In this document: positions 23,092 to 33,457 of the stretch, piece by piece
How the letters are laid out: every line of letters begins with the position of its first letter
Position numbering within the stretch: the first letter of the stretch is position 1
Assembly: GCF_000226115.1 (NCBI RefSeq)
Contig: NC_016460.1
Location: 1,550,001 to 1,614,000 of the forward strand
Length of the DNA: 64,000 nucleotides
Reading direction: 5' to 3'
Source: Thermothielavioides terrestris NRRL 8126
Taxonomy: Eukaryota; Ascomycota; Sordariomycetes; Sordariales; Chaetomiaceae
The notes under the pieces: model-generated
Seen by the model: only the letters and a program-made list of their open reading frames with translations
The model's database searches: none
What the model was told of the DNA's origin: nothing
Translations under genes and position numbers: made by a program

Positions 23092-25543
23092 GGCGCGCAG
23101 CGATCTGCAGCGCTGTCGCACGACAGGTTCTGAACCGAAAGCCAAGTGCGTGGGATCAAAGGATGAATCGGACTCAAGACCAGCGCCAGGCGGACGGAGA
23201 GAGAGGGATACGGGTGCGACAAGTGGGCGAGTCGACGGAGGGCAGGGCGAGTGCGTGTGTGTATGTGTGCGCGTTTGTGTGCGACGTCGTCGGCCTCGGC
23301 TAGGGCCTCAAGCTGGGAACTGGCGATGCACCCGCAGAACTACCAGCTGCCGAGATGAAGGACAGCAGCGGGGCCCGACCAGCCTTGTCGCAAAGGGGCC
23401 GTAACCTGACAATCGCGCAGTCCGCGTCGCCAGTGCTGCATACGCCACTGTGTTTCGTGGTGGGATTGAGTGAGATATGATGCTGGGGATATCCGCTGCT
23501 AATAATTGGAGAAGCGGTCGGGTGCTACTACGCGCTCCTTGTCGCGTAAGTGCATTTGATGGGGGGAGCTTGGATCACCGGTGGGGCCCGCTGCCACGCG
23601 AATAATTACGGTCCTTACGCAGCCGATACTGTGATAGTTACTGGGGACCCGCCGATACACTTAACTCCTCTGTAAGATAACGCACCGCAGACCCAGTCGC
23701 ACCCACCCCATCCCAGGCAACCAGCAACCAGGCTCCTCAACCTGAAGAAAACATTGAACTGGCCGCCAGCCGACAACACCAAACCCCCAGATGTCAAGGT
23801 GCAGGATTTCTCAATAGGCACATTTTCGGAGCCGCGGAGACGAACCTCCACAATCTACAATTTGCAGTCGAGCCACGCTTACCACATAGAGACAAAATGT
23901 AACGTTACCAGTCATGCTAGTAATCCGACTTGGAGACCCTGAGATGCCAAGACTCAGGGGCAACTGTTTACTTTGGATGACCCGGGGCCAGAATTGCTGT
24001 CTCCTGAGACTCGGCATGATGATCAGACGTAACTATCTGTTGGGCGCATTCGTCTTTTCTAGTCGATGGAGCGCTATCTTTCTCTGCTATGTATTTACAC
24101 ACGAGACGATCTGGATCTAAGCAGAGTATTTGGGTGATCCATGACCAAGTGTCCCGTCAAGCCACCAAGGCTGCCGGCCAGGCCAGGCGAAGCAGTCTAC
24201 CTCTACACCTCTCTGTTTTGCGAGGCGTAACCAGGCTATAAGAGACAGCGGAAATAGATTCTCGGCCTTTGCTTGGTTCATCAGCGAGAAGTTAGGCGTG
24301 GGTTAGGCCCTGCGCTCTCGTTTAGAACAAACTCTTGAGATCAAAGGCTAGGCTGTTGGATCAGCACTTGTCGGGCTCTCTCTCGGCATTACATGACAAT
24401 AATGGAGTTTTGGGGTAGAAGTACGTGTTGGATCAAGCCATCTTTCTCCATCCAATTTTGTGTTGACTACCAAGCGTGCCAGAAACCTGATCTGAGCTTC
24501 TGTTGCCTGATCGTTCTCAACGCAGAGTATGGTTGCGCGAATTTCCAGTCTTCAATGACCGGAATTCGAGCAACTAGTACGATTGCTGTATGTCTTCTTG
24601 GGATTTCACTGTGGCACTCTCTTTTGGCCGTTGCTAGCCGTTGGAAGAACAGTTTCTGGACCAGCAAACGATAGGTTCAACGATGGGTTATTGCTCCTCT
24701 TAGAATCAGCGGCTGGGTGCTATGAAGCACTCAAACTCCAGGCTAGGGGAACAGCCTTGTTGGGAGCCAAGCAGAATGAAGCTGTTGCCTAAAAATCATG
24801 GCAATATCTTTGAATTCTGAACTCCAACAGAATGTGCGCGAGGGGTATCTCTGAGGAGGAGAGCAGCAAGGTGACTGATGGGCCACCTAGACCTGGGTTT
24901 CTCCGGTTTTCTGCTTGCCTTCCAGTGTTAATGTCTGAAAATCAGCTCCGGGAAGGTGCTCGATTTCATCCCAAGTCTCCCAACCTACCGCGAGAATCGT
25001 TGTTTTTGTTCCCCCTCCCCCTTCCCGGTCGTGATCGAGTAGGCGCGTTTATTTTTTTCGAATCACTCGCCCGGCCGACCAGCCTTTAAATACCTCCCAC
25101 TTCTGCCTCTCTTCTCCCCTCTTCCTCTCTTCCATCAACACCGCATCTCACAATCGCTCTCTCAGCGACTGCAAGATCGCAACATCGGCACTCCTTCCAC
25201 ATCCGCGCACGCAGCCCTCATTGTCTACCAATTCCAATCCAAGCTCTCAGGAGTCGAGTAAGTCTTGCTGTTTTGAATCCTACTTTACCGAATTGTTGGC
25301 GCGCACAATCGCTGGTCGCCGCAGCGATGAGGCCAAATCCCCCGCAACTTTTCTGCTCCGAGCGAGGACAGCCGGTTGTTCCGGGAACTTTGATTTGCCG
25401 TGAATTACAATCCGTGATAATCACGCCGGCGTAACACCATCGCAGATGCTTCATCGCTCCGACTTTCTTGTCTGGTCAACAGAAAGCTCGAGTGTGAAGT
25501 TGGAATCGCTAACCATGGCACAATTCTCCAGAGGTCACTCACT
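23092..25543. other. Divergent intergenic region (Pds5 / membrane protein)
   Basis: Holds a GT-rich microsatellite at about 23253-23290, one TAACGTTA (23900) and a comparatively AT-richer stretch from 23450 to 24830 in which no transposon or gene could be recognised. The right end is the promoter and leader of the gene starting at 25544. Confidence 0.5.
25085..25092 (+). promoter_or_regulatory. TATA-like element with C/T-rich initiator region
   Basis: TTTAAATA followed by about 45 bases of C/T-rich sequence and a TCAACACC-like stretch, a common fungal core-promoter layout. It lies about 460 bases upstream of the ATG at 25544, a distance explained if a leader intron is spliced out (donor GTAAGT at 25258). 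Confidence 0.5.
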
Positions 25544-27084
25544 ATGAACATGGATTCTAGCGAGAATTCGAAGGCCGCCAAGGCTGGCAGTAAGGCCCAG
25601 AAGGTCTTCACTGCTCTCCTGAGCGCTGGCCTTCTTCCCAACAAAGGCGCCGGCAGTGCCAACAACGTGCAGATCAAGCAGGAGGACCAGAACGCCCAGC
25701 AGGACCATGGTATCCACCAGGACCATGGCATCCAGCAGGACCACGGCATCCAGCAGGACTATGGCCATCAGGGCTATGGCATCCAGCAGGTCTACTTCAT
25801 GCCGGAGTACAACGGCCACAGCTACTTCGGCCACCCGAATGACCCGGATTACTATGGAGACGACTACAGCATCCCGGCGAACTCTGGCATCCAGGAGAAC
25901 CGCAGCAACCAGGACATGGAGAACGGTCATGACAACAAGGATTGCGTCCGTGCTCGTACCCTGAAGAAGCACATTCTTGTCAATCTCGCCTTGGTGACCT
26001 TCCTGGTCCTCGCTTGCATTGCGGTTCACGTTGCCAGTAAGTCCTCCGAACACTTTGTTCCGCTTGGCACTAACATCCCCTTAGTCACTGTCACCGGCGT
26101 CTCTGCCGCCAGCGTCCACGGTCACGAGACGACCGAGGCTCTGACGGCCCAGACCACCCATCTTGTTGCTCGTGACATTCAGGCCAACAACACTCCCTTT
26201 CTCTCCGACCCTGCCTGTGCTGTCACTTCCGCCAGTCTCTATCCAGCTCCCTCGTCCCCTGCCGCCCGAGAGAGTGTGGGAAGCAGCACTGGCAATATGA
26301 CTGTCACTCCGATCTCCGTTGAGACTACGTAAGTACCGCGTGACCCGGAAGGAACTCGCCAACCTCAATCGGCCAGCCCGAAGTTCATACTAACACGCAA
26401 CTCTGCCCCTTTAGCTCGGAGTCCTCTTGCCCTGCTCCCCAGACCGTGACAGTCACAGTTACCACCACAGCTAGCGTTGGCGTTGCGCATGTGACCGGAA
26501 CCACGAGCGGTGCAACTCCGCAGTCGAGCTCGACCACCACAACCACGACTTTCGCAGCCGAGCTGACCACCGCTACCACCACAGTCACGGCAAAGAACAA
26601 CCTGACCACCACGGATGTCACCTCCACGGAGAGCGGCATCATCACTATCGGTCGCACCGCGACCGCAACCTACTACGTGACGGTCAACAACCCGGCGACC
26701 GCGAACACCATTGCGACTGCTACATCGACTATGCTCGTGGTCACCGGCACCGTTGTCCAACTGCGCACCACGACATACTACTACACCCTCGCCAGCAGCG
26801 TCGGCAGCGCCACCAGCATCTGGACCGTTACTGGCAGCGGCGCAAGCGGTAGTGTCGTCGGCCCGACCAACAGTAGCATCAGCTACCACCTGCCGTCAGC
26901 GACCAGCTCGCAGCCGCTTGGGACTCCCATCCCGAACAGCGGCAGCGGCCGCGCCGGCCGCCGCAGCACCGGCAATGGCGGCGGCGGTGATAGCAAGAAC
27001 GGCCATGGCGGTGGTACCTGGGGCGGGTTCTACTGCGTTGTGATGGCTTTTGCCACTGTGCTGTTCACCGCTGTCTTAGGCTGA
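25544..27084 (+). CDS. Single-pass Ser/Thr-rich membrane protein with Q-D-H-G-I repeats, function unknown
   Basis: Not recognised as a known family. The preferred model has exons 25544-26036, 26085-26328 and 26415-27084 (468 aa). Residues 1-142 are hydrophilic, with an imperfect pentapeptide repeat (DHGIQ-like) at about 53-80 and Tyr/Gly/His-rich sequence after it. RARTLKKH precedes one transmembrane helix at 143-164, so the N-terminus is probably cytosolic. The outer part is Thr/Ser/Val-rich, with T-x-T-V-T patterns, many possible O-glycosylation sites and several N-x-S/T sites. It ends with a second hydrophobic stretch resembling a GPI signal, GGFYCVVMAFATVLF. Intron 1 (48 nt, GTAAGT...CTAAC...TTAG) is in frame and stop-free, so its retention would add 16 residues. 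A wall-anchored or wall-sensing role is a guess. Confidence 0.8.
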
Positions 27085-27954
27085 TGAACGGCGCTCACCC
27101 GATATATGGGTATGGAGATGGGGTAGGTATGGCATGGCATGGCATTGTTCACGGTGGGTTTTTCTTTGCGTTTTACGGGTATATAAGGGTTTACTGGGCT
27201 TGATTGCCTGGGGAAATGGCGTCAATGGGTTTACCCTTTCTTTTGCGGTTTGCTCTTGGGTGTTTTTAGTAGTAGCCTGCCTGCCTGGAAGGATGGATGG
27301 ATGGCCAGAGAGCCTCCCACGGTCAGAGGGGTAGCTGAATGCCTGACCGAGTTCACTCTGTTTACTGACTCTTGCTATTTCATGATGTGACTTGTCAATG
27401 GGGTCAGGACTGGTGTAGATCAGGAAGTTCATGTCTAGCTTGGCTTGATCACATGCTGTGGTCGGGCTAGCTGGCTGGCTGGCTCCTGTTGATCTGGATG
27501 CACCAAAATCCCAATGACACACAAATTGTTTTTTTATTGATTTTCCCTAAATTCTTTGTGTGATTACTGTGCCGTGCCCTGATCCTCCCACTGCGTGGCG
27601 CGACGCGTTAAAGCACAGTCAAGCACATGCCTGCCGCGTGTAGCCGGATGAGATTTACAACATCGAATGCAGACCCTCCAAGGTCGATGAGCTCAGCGGT
27701 GCTCTCATCCCCTGGCACGATTTCACCCGGAATCGATTTATGCTGTGAAATTGGTTACCCTACCGATGTCCTCTCCCAACGCCCATGGCCCAACGTGAGG
27801 TATCTTCCCGACTCCAGATCCAGAGCTCAGCCCACTGAGCAGAAGCAAACACCATGCCGGCCCTGAAAAAATGTCTACAGAAGAGAGAGCGAACAGTCAT
27901 AACCAACAACGCCATAACCAGAAAAAAATAGAGGAAAAGAAGAGAAAAACAAGG
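27085..27954. other. Convergent intergenic region
   Basis: 3' flanks of the membrane-protein gene and the capping-enzyme gene. It contains short GGAT, GGCAT and GGCT repeats (around 27130, 27290 and 27470). No gene is recognised. Confidence 0.5.
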
Positions 27955-27965
27955 TCAATGATCAC

Positions 27966-28013
<48 letters not shown>

Positions 28014-29245
28014 TCATCTTCCAGCCATCCTTGATGCTCTTGGCGGCGGCCATCAGCTCAGTCTCGCTGACGGCGTCCTTGATGCTCTCCAGGACGCTGT
28101 TGACGGTGCTGACGTGGTTGGCCTCGGTCTTGTCGTCGCGGAAGCGGTACAGGCGCCAGCGCTTCTCCTCGTCCAGCGAGCACTCGATGATGCGGTCCTG
28201 CAGCGGGTCGCCCCAGCTCTTGAGGGTCTCCCACTCGTCCTCGGTCAGGTACAGCGGCTCGCGGAACTCGTCGTAGGCCGGCCCGCCGCGCTCGTTGCCC
28301 GTGAACACGAGCAGGCGCGCGTCCGGCAGGCTCTCGTAGTCGACGAACGGCTCCGTCTGGCCCTCGGCGCGCTCCACCTCGTTGGGCTCCACCACCGGGA
28401 AGTGCAGGCGAAGCCGGAAGTCGACCGTGTTCTCGTGCGGCGCCTTCCACTTGAGGATGTGCGGGTCGGTGCCGAACTGGTACGGGCTGGTGCGGCAGGT
28501 GAAGATGAGCCCGTCGTTCTGGTGCTTGAGGTTGGGCAGCACCGAGCGGAACATCATCTCGATGCCGTACGAGTACTGCATCTCCTTCATCTCCACCTTG
28601 AACGCCTGGTACTGCAGCTCCTCGGGGAAGGCGGTGAACAGGCTCTTGTACGGCTTCATGACGTGCTCCTTGAAGTAGCCCAGCCGCTTGTCCAGCGGCT
28701 TGGACAGCAGGTCGGCCTTGCCGTCGAGCGCGAGCAGGTCGAAGACGAGGAACTTGGGCTCCTTGGTGCCGTCCGACAGCGAGTCCATCACCAGCTCGCC
28801 GTCGATCAGCGTGTCGGTGTGGAAGGCGGCGCGGTCGTGCGCCATGGGGAAGTGCAGGTTGCGCTGGTGCAGCCACCAGTAGTCGTTCTTACGGTCGATC
28901 AGGTAGTGCACCTCGGCGCCGTTCTCGTCGGATGTCAGATAGAGCAGGTAGCGGATGCCGTCTGATTTCTCGCAGACGTAGTAGCTGGATGGATATGCGC
29001 GGGTCAGCTTCGCATAGCAAATACACTATAAACAACGCCCTTGACTGTCGAAACTTGACTCACTCCTCGCGCCGCAGCTCGTCCAGATGCCGCCGCGTGA
29101 AACTAACCGGTTGCGCACCGGGGAAGCTGTGCGAAGAGCGGCCGAGCAGCCTCGCCACCTCGGCGCGCAGCTCCCAGAGCAAATTCCCCTCGGCTTTTAA
29201 GCCGGGGTTCGCGATGTCGCGGAGGGGCCGCGAGGTCTCGTCCAT
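27955..29245 (-). CDS. mRNA capping enzyme, GTP:RNA guanylyltransferase (Ceg1-type)
   Basis: Transfers GMP from GTP to the 5' diphosphate end of nascent RNA polymerase II transcripts in the nucleus. Two exons, 29245-29064 and 28984-27955, give 403 aa; the intron splits the Asp codon before YYVCEKSDG. The nucleotidyltransferase signature K-x-D-G is present as KSDG, making Lys67 the predicted GMP-accepting residue. Further motifs follow in order: TLIDGELV, FLVFDLLALDG, NDGLIFTCRTSPY and ILKWKAP, then the C-terminal OB-fold. There is no triphosphatase domain, as expected for fungi, where this is a separate protein. The extreme C-terminus carries 15 Gln codons in a row followed by RDH, an unusual tail for this enzyme. 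The ATG at 29245 is the only good start. Confidence 0.95.
27967..28011 (-). repeat. CAG trinucleotide repeat (polyGln at capping-enzyme C-terminus)
   Basis: On the minus strand, 14 CAG codons and one CAA lie just before the Arg-Asp-His end of the capping enzyme. The run is almost pure, so its length is likely to vary between strains. Confidence 0.95.
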
Positions 29246-29863
29246 GGCGGAGGGCGGCGCAGAACTAGGAACTGGCGAGTAGACTGGCCGGCGGCTGGCG
29301 TCAGAAAGCAGGAAACATGCCAGGGCTGGTTTCTCTGTGTTGGAGAGTTAAATGCGCCTGGCTGAGGATGGCAATGCATGTGCCTCTGTGGTTGACCCTC
29401 GATGCATGTGCCTGTCTGTGGTTGGCCCTCGATGCATGTGCCTCTTGGTTGATCCTGTTCCTCGACAGTTCAAATCACTTATCTTATCGGGCTCCGGGGT
29501 CACACAGTAAAGCACACAGTAACATGCACAGTGTTGAATATCGAGTATCTCAACGCTGAGGTGATGCGTGTTGACACCGAGGACATAACGTTGGTCGGTA
29601 CATAAGGCAAGTACAATCATCATCGGACAGCAGCACCGGCAGACCAGGGATCACCAACTCACGGTGCCCAGCTGATGCAATCCCACAGCCGGGATCGCTT
29701 GCATCTATTGATCCATCGCTTTTTCATTAACACATTACAAGCGTAGGCCCGATGCTAGTTGGACCTCGAAAGAGGGGAGGGGGCTGCGGCGCCGCTCCTT
29801 GGGACGTTGGTTACCTTAACGCAGGCATGAGCATGAGTGCATCACTGGCCCTGGCCCCGGCCC
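29246..29863. other. Intergenic region with a minisatellite
   Basis: Upstream region of the capping-enzyme gene and 3' flank of the snx41 gene (both on the minus strand). A three-copy minisatellite lies at 29373-29455; no gene is recognised. Confidence 0.5.
29373..29455. repeat. Three-copy 28-30-bp minisatellite
   Basis: Units begin ATGCATGTGCCT and continue with a variable CTGTGGTTG-CCCTCG half. Copies start at about 29374, 29402 and 29432; the third is shorter and diverged. The array sits about 130 bases upstream of the capping-enzyme ATG. Confidence 0.85.
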
Positions 29864-32067
29864 CTAGGACTCGTCGATCCTCTCCACCTCGGCCTTCGCC
29901 TCCTCCCACGTCTCCTTATTCTTCTTCGCCCACTCAATCTGGCTCTTGGCGTAGGCGAGCTAAAAAATGCGATGTCAGCCACTCTGGAAAAAGAGTTACA
30001 GCACTCCTAGGCTTAGGTAACTCACCATGTAACGCTTCAAGTCTTCCTCCTTCTCCCGCTGGAACCTCTTCAGGTCTTTCAGGATGCTTGCACTGGCATC
30101 CTTGACGTCCTGGGCCGAGGCGATCTTCGCCTGCTCGAGCTGCGCGATCGACTCCCGAGTCTTGGTGATGGTGTCGCGCCGCGTCTTCTCCGGGTCCGCG
30201 TCGACCACCCCCTGGACGGCGTGACGAAGGGGGCCGAAGATCTTGTTCGTGATGGACGCCGCGCTCGGGGCCTTCCGATGGCTGGGCGCCGCGGCCGTCC
30301 TTTCCGGCGCTCCGACGTTAGCGGATGGCGCCGACGAGAGGTCGCCGTGGGTGGGTGGGAAGTCCGAGTCGATCGACGCTGTGTCTTCGTTACTGCCATC
30401 GCGCCGATGCGTCTGCGGTTCCCTCATGCTCGCCGATCTCCTCGGAGGCGGCGGGGTCGCCTGATTGGCGGCGAGGTACTGCTCGATTCTCCTTGCCTCC
30501 GCCTCGCTTCGCTCCAGCTGGTCCAGCAGCGCCTTCTTCTTCGCGAGTTCATCCGCCGTCATGTCTTGTTGCACCCTCTTCAACACCCTGTATCGCAAGA
30601 CGCTTCTGATGACCCCGGCAAACTGCGCGTTCTCGCGCATCGGCTCGGCGAAGCTTGCACCCAGCGAGCTTGAGAGCTCCTCGGTGGCAATGTACGACGC
30701 ATCCGCTGCCTGCCCGATCCTTTCAATCGCGGGCGCGAGCGACGGAGCTGGCTCTGAAAGTGCAAAGGCGTTATATTTAGCGCCCAACTCAGCCAAGTCC
30801 GAGCCCAGAGAGGACAGATGGCTTAATGTGCGCCGGTTGACCTTCTCCATGGGCCCCACGAGGAGCGACTCAAGCTCCCTGATGGATGTCTCGAAGGCGG
30901 TGAAGTAAGGGTCGAGTTCTTGCTCGCTCAGGGAGCTGCTCTCCGGCGGAAACCGAGCAAAGACCTGGGCGCCGGCCGAGCTGTCCGCCACCGGCGGCGC
31001 CGGCACCGACTTTAGCTTTGCAGAATTACCCGGAGTGGGGAGATAGTCGTGTCCGGGTGTGGGGTTGGCGGGATCCAGCGGCGGCGCCTTCATTATCGAT
31101 TTGGGAATGGACGCTACCGGGTGAGAGTGTAGCACTTCAGACTAGTGACATTTAGTCGAAGGGACTCTCCCTTGCGCAAGACGGCGGCAACTCACCCAGC
31201 TCGAATTCGGGTCGAGAAATCTCCACCAAACACCGTCTGTCCGGACCTGCTCCATCCTTCGACACCGGTTCAGGAAGACGGCCAGCATGCGCTTCCGCAG
31301 GTCGATTATCTGCTGATCCTGCTTTGCGTTGGTCGGGTTGGCGGCGTAGTCGGCCATGGTATGCTTCTCAGGGATCGGCGGTATGATGAGGGTCGGGTGT
31401 AGCCTCGTAAGCGCATCTCTGAGCGATGCGAACTCCGAGTAGCGCCGGCGCACTATAAGCTCCTAGAAGGCAGCGCGCTAGTCAGGGTTTGGTCACTTGA
31501 CAGCGGCTGAGCGACAACAGCCGACATGAATACGGAAAAGGACTTAGCCTTACTCCCGTCTTGATCGTGTAGACGATGTATCTCCCGCTCTCCGAGCTCT
31601 TCCCGGCATCTGTAATCAAGATGGGGAGGTCCGGGTTCTCGTAGAGCATCTGCTCGACGCGGCTGTCATATCCACCAGGCTTGCGCCGCGGCACCAGCTC
31701 GCCCTGCGAGCGGGCATTTTCCTCCTCCTCGCTCTCGGCGTCCGAGGACTGGCGACGGGCAGGTTCGTCGCCTGTGGAAGATGGCGTGTTGGGGGCATCG
31801 TATCGGGGATCTACGTCCACCCAGTCCAGATCAGTATCCTCGTCGGGCGAGTCCAGCGGGATATCTTCGAGCCCGGCAATCGAGTGCATCATTTTTGCCG
31901 ACAGCAACGAGGCCAGAGCTGCATGCAAAATGCCTTGGGGGAAGTGCCGAAAGAAAAGCAAACTCACAGTCGCGCGTGACGGGGGAAGATGGGTTCGCAG
32001 AAGATGCAAAGGAGTCTCGGCGCTCAAAGCTCCCGCCGTAAGGGTTGTTGTCTTCGTCATTCCACAT
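29864..32067 (-). CDS. snx41: Sorting nexin Snx41 (PX domain plus BAR-like region)
   Basis: Endosomal PI3P-binding protein that recycles membrane proteins; Snx41/Atg20 proteins of fungi also serve selective autophagy. Exons: 32067-31968, about 31918-31554, 31462-31196, 31141-30026 and 29959-29864, about 647 aa. It opens with the family hallmark MWNDEDNNPYG. The PX domain holds RRRYSEFASLRDAL, PTLIIPPIPEKH and DLRKRMLAVFLNRCRRM, with the PI3P-contact Arg of RRYSEF in place. The C-terminal half has long helices ending in LAYAKSQIEWAKKNKETWEE, as in the BAR-type module. The acceptor of exon 2 is uncertain: a second in-frame acceptor near 31866 would remove about 17 residues. Atg20 is the closest alternative, but the N-terminal motif favours Snx41. 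Confidence 0.88.
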
Positions 32068-33457
32068 GATGCCGGAAACCTATGCGGTGCTTGTGACAAA
32101 GATGAGATCTAACACTGCCTGCAAGCATAGGTATGATGAAAGCAGCAGGGCGCAAGCACCAGCACCAGGGCACCGCAAACACAGCTCGGCGCACGGGGAT
32201 GATGGGACCGCGGGGTTGCGCGGGGCTTGGGAAACTGCTGTTTTGCACAATGTGCGCCGTGACTGCAGGTAGGCCTGGGAGCTGTTGAGGTTGTTCTTCC
32301 AGATGCGCACGCAATTGCGTAGTCGTCCCGGCACACGGTCAAATGCGGTGAAAGTCGGTTCGCTGCTTGTCTTGAGATGTTGTTGTAGTTGCGCAAGAGT
32401 GGGCCGAAGCTTGGAGCCCTGCGCAGCGCAGCCCGCCAAGAGGATGACGACGGTGGCCGCACAGGCCAGTGAGCCTTTACGTAAGCAGTGCTAAACCCAC
32501 ATCTCTGGGATCGATCTGGGGAACCTTGCATATTCTTTGCGTTGGGTGCCTTGCCGTTCACTCACGGGGAGCAACAACCTTGCGTTCCCCATGAGGATGA
32601 GGATGCGGCCCCATGGGTATATTCTTCTAAAACACGCGCCATGCTTTTCTCGTCTGGGCCAAATTACTGAACCATCTGCCCTTGTGCAAGCTCCCAGCCT
32701 TCCTTCGTTTTGGAGCTTTGGGGCTGTGTGATGTCATATATCAGCTCAGCTTGTCGGCTGAAGACTCGGATCGGGTTCACAAATTGGGACCTGGGCTAGA
32801 TGCGTTGATATAGCGTAAACGCCAAACCCTTGCTGTGTCCATGAACATCATGATGAGAAGTGTCTTTCCGAGAACACTCATGGGCCGGAGAACTGAACTA
32901 ATGTAAATCATCGTACCAGTATGGGCATGTTCCTATTTCATCCTTCGCTTAGGCAGGCAAGGTAAGCAGGCAAGGAGTACACTTTATGTTCTGATGACGT
33001 GTCTCCCTCTGTCATGCGGAGACAGCCGGGGCTATCTGATTTACTGTGCTCATCTGCCTCTTCAAACTGATCATTTGAAGTGTAATGGTCTCCAAGAAGC
33101 TGCGACTTTGCTGCGCACAGAAAATGATGATTGTGGTTACCCCTTTAATAGCTCACCGTGTGCACCTTGGTCGTGTTTTGAAATGGTATTGCGCGGGCCG
33201 CCGAACATAGTTCAGGGACAAGAGAAATCGCATCGCTCGAGCAAGCATGGTACATACAATACACCAGACAACAACCAAGGTGCACACAATACACCATACA
33301 ATACACCATACATGCCTTCCTTCTCCAGGTTTCCGCCAGATTTTCTGCTGCAACTCCTGGCCGAAAAGTAAAGCGGTCTATCACCGAGCTTTCTGAACTT
33401 CACATAGCCCATCACAAGTTACCCTGGCTCGTTGAAGGCGATACATAGCCGCGTCTG
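32068..33457. other. Intergenic region, nothing recognised
   Basis: Upstream of snx41 and downstream of the next minus-strand gene. A short tandem ATACACC-ATACA motif lies at about 33280-33315. The minus-strand frames at 32080-32561 lack an ATG and a domain. Confidence 0.5.

Noticed and set aside
24120..24830. AT-richer stretch considered as a decayed (RIP-mutated) transposon
   Set aside because: No terminal repeats, no transposase or reverse-transcriptase remnants and no clear excess of TpA were visible by eye; a RIP-index calculation and repeat search would be needed.
27871..28965. 364-codon open frame on the plus strand with a Leu run
   Set aside because: Antisense to the capping enzyme; the Leu run is just the complement of the CAG repeat.
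32080..32561. Minus-strand frames with a protein-like look upstream of snx41
   Set aside because: They lack an ATG start, have no recognised domain and no supporting splice sites.
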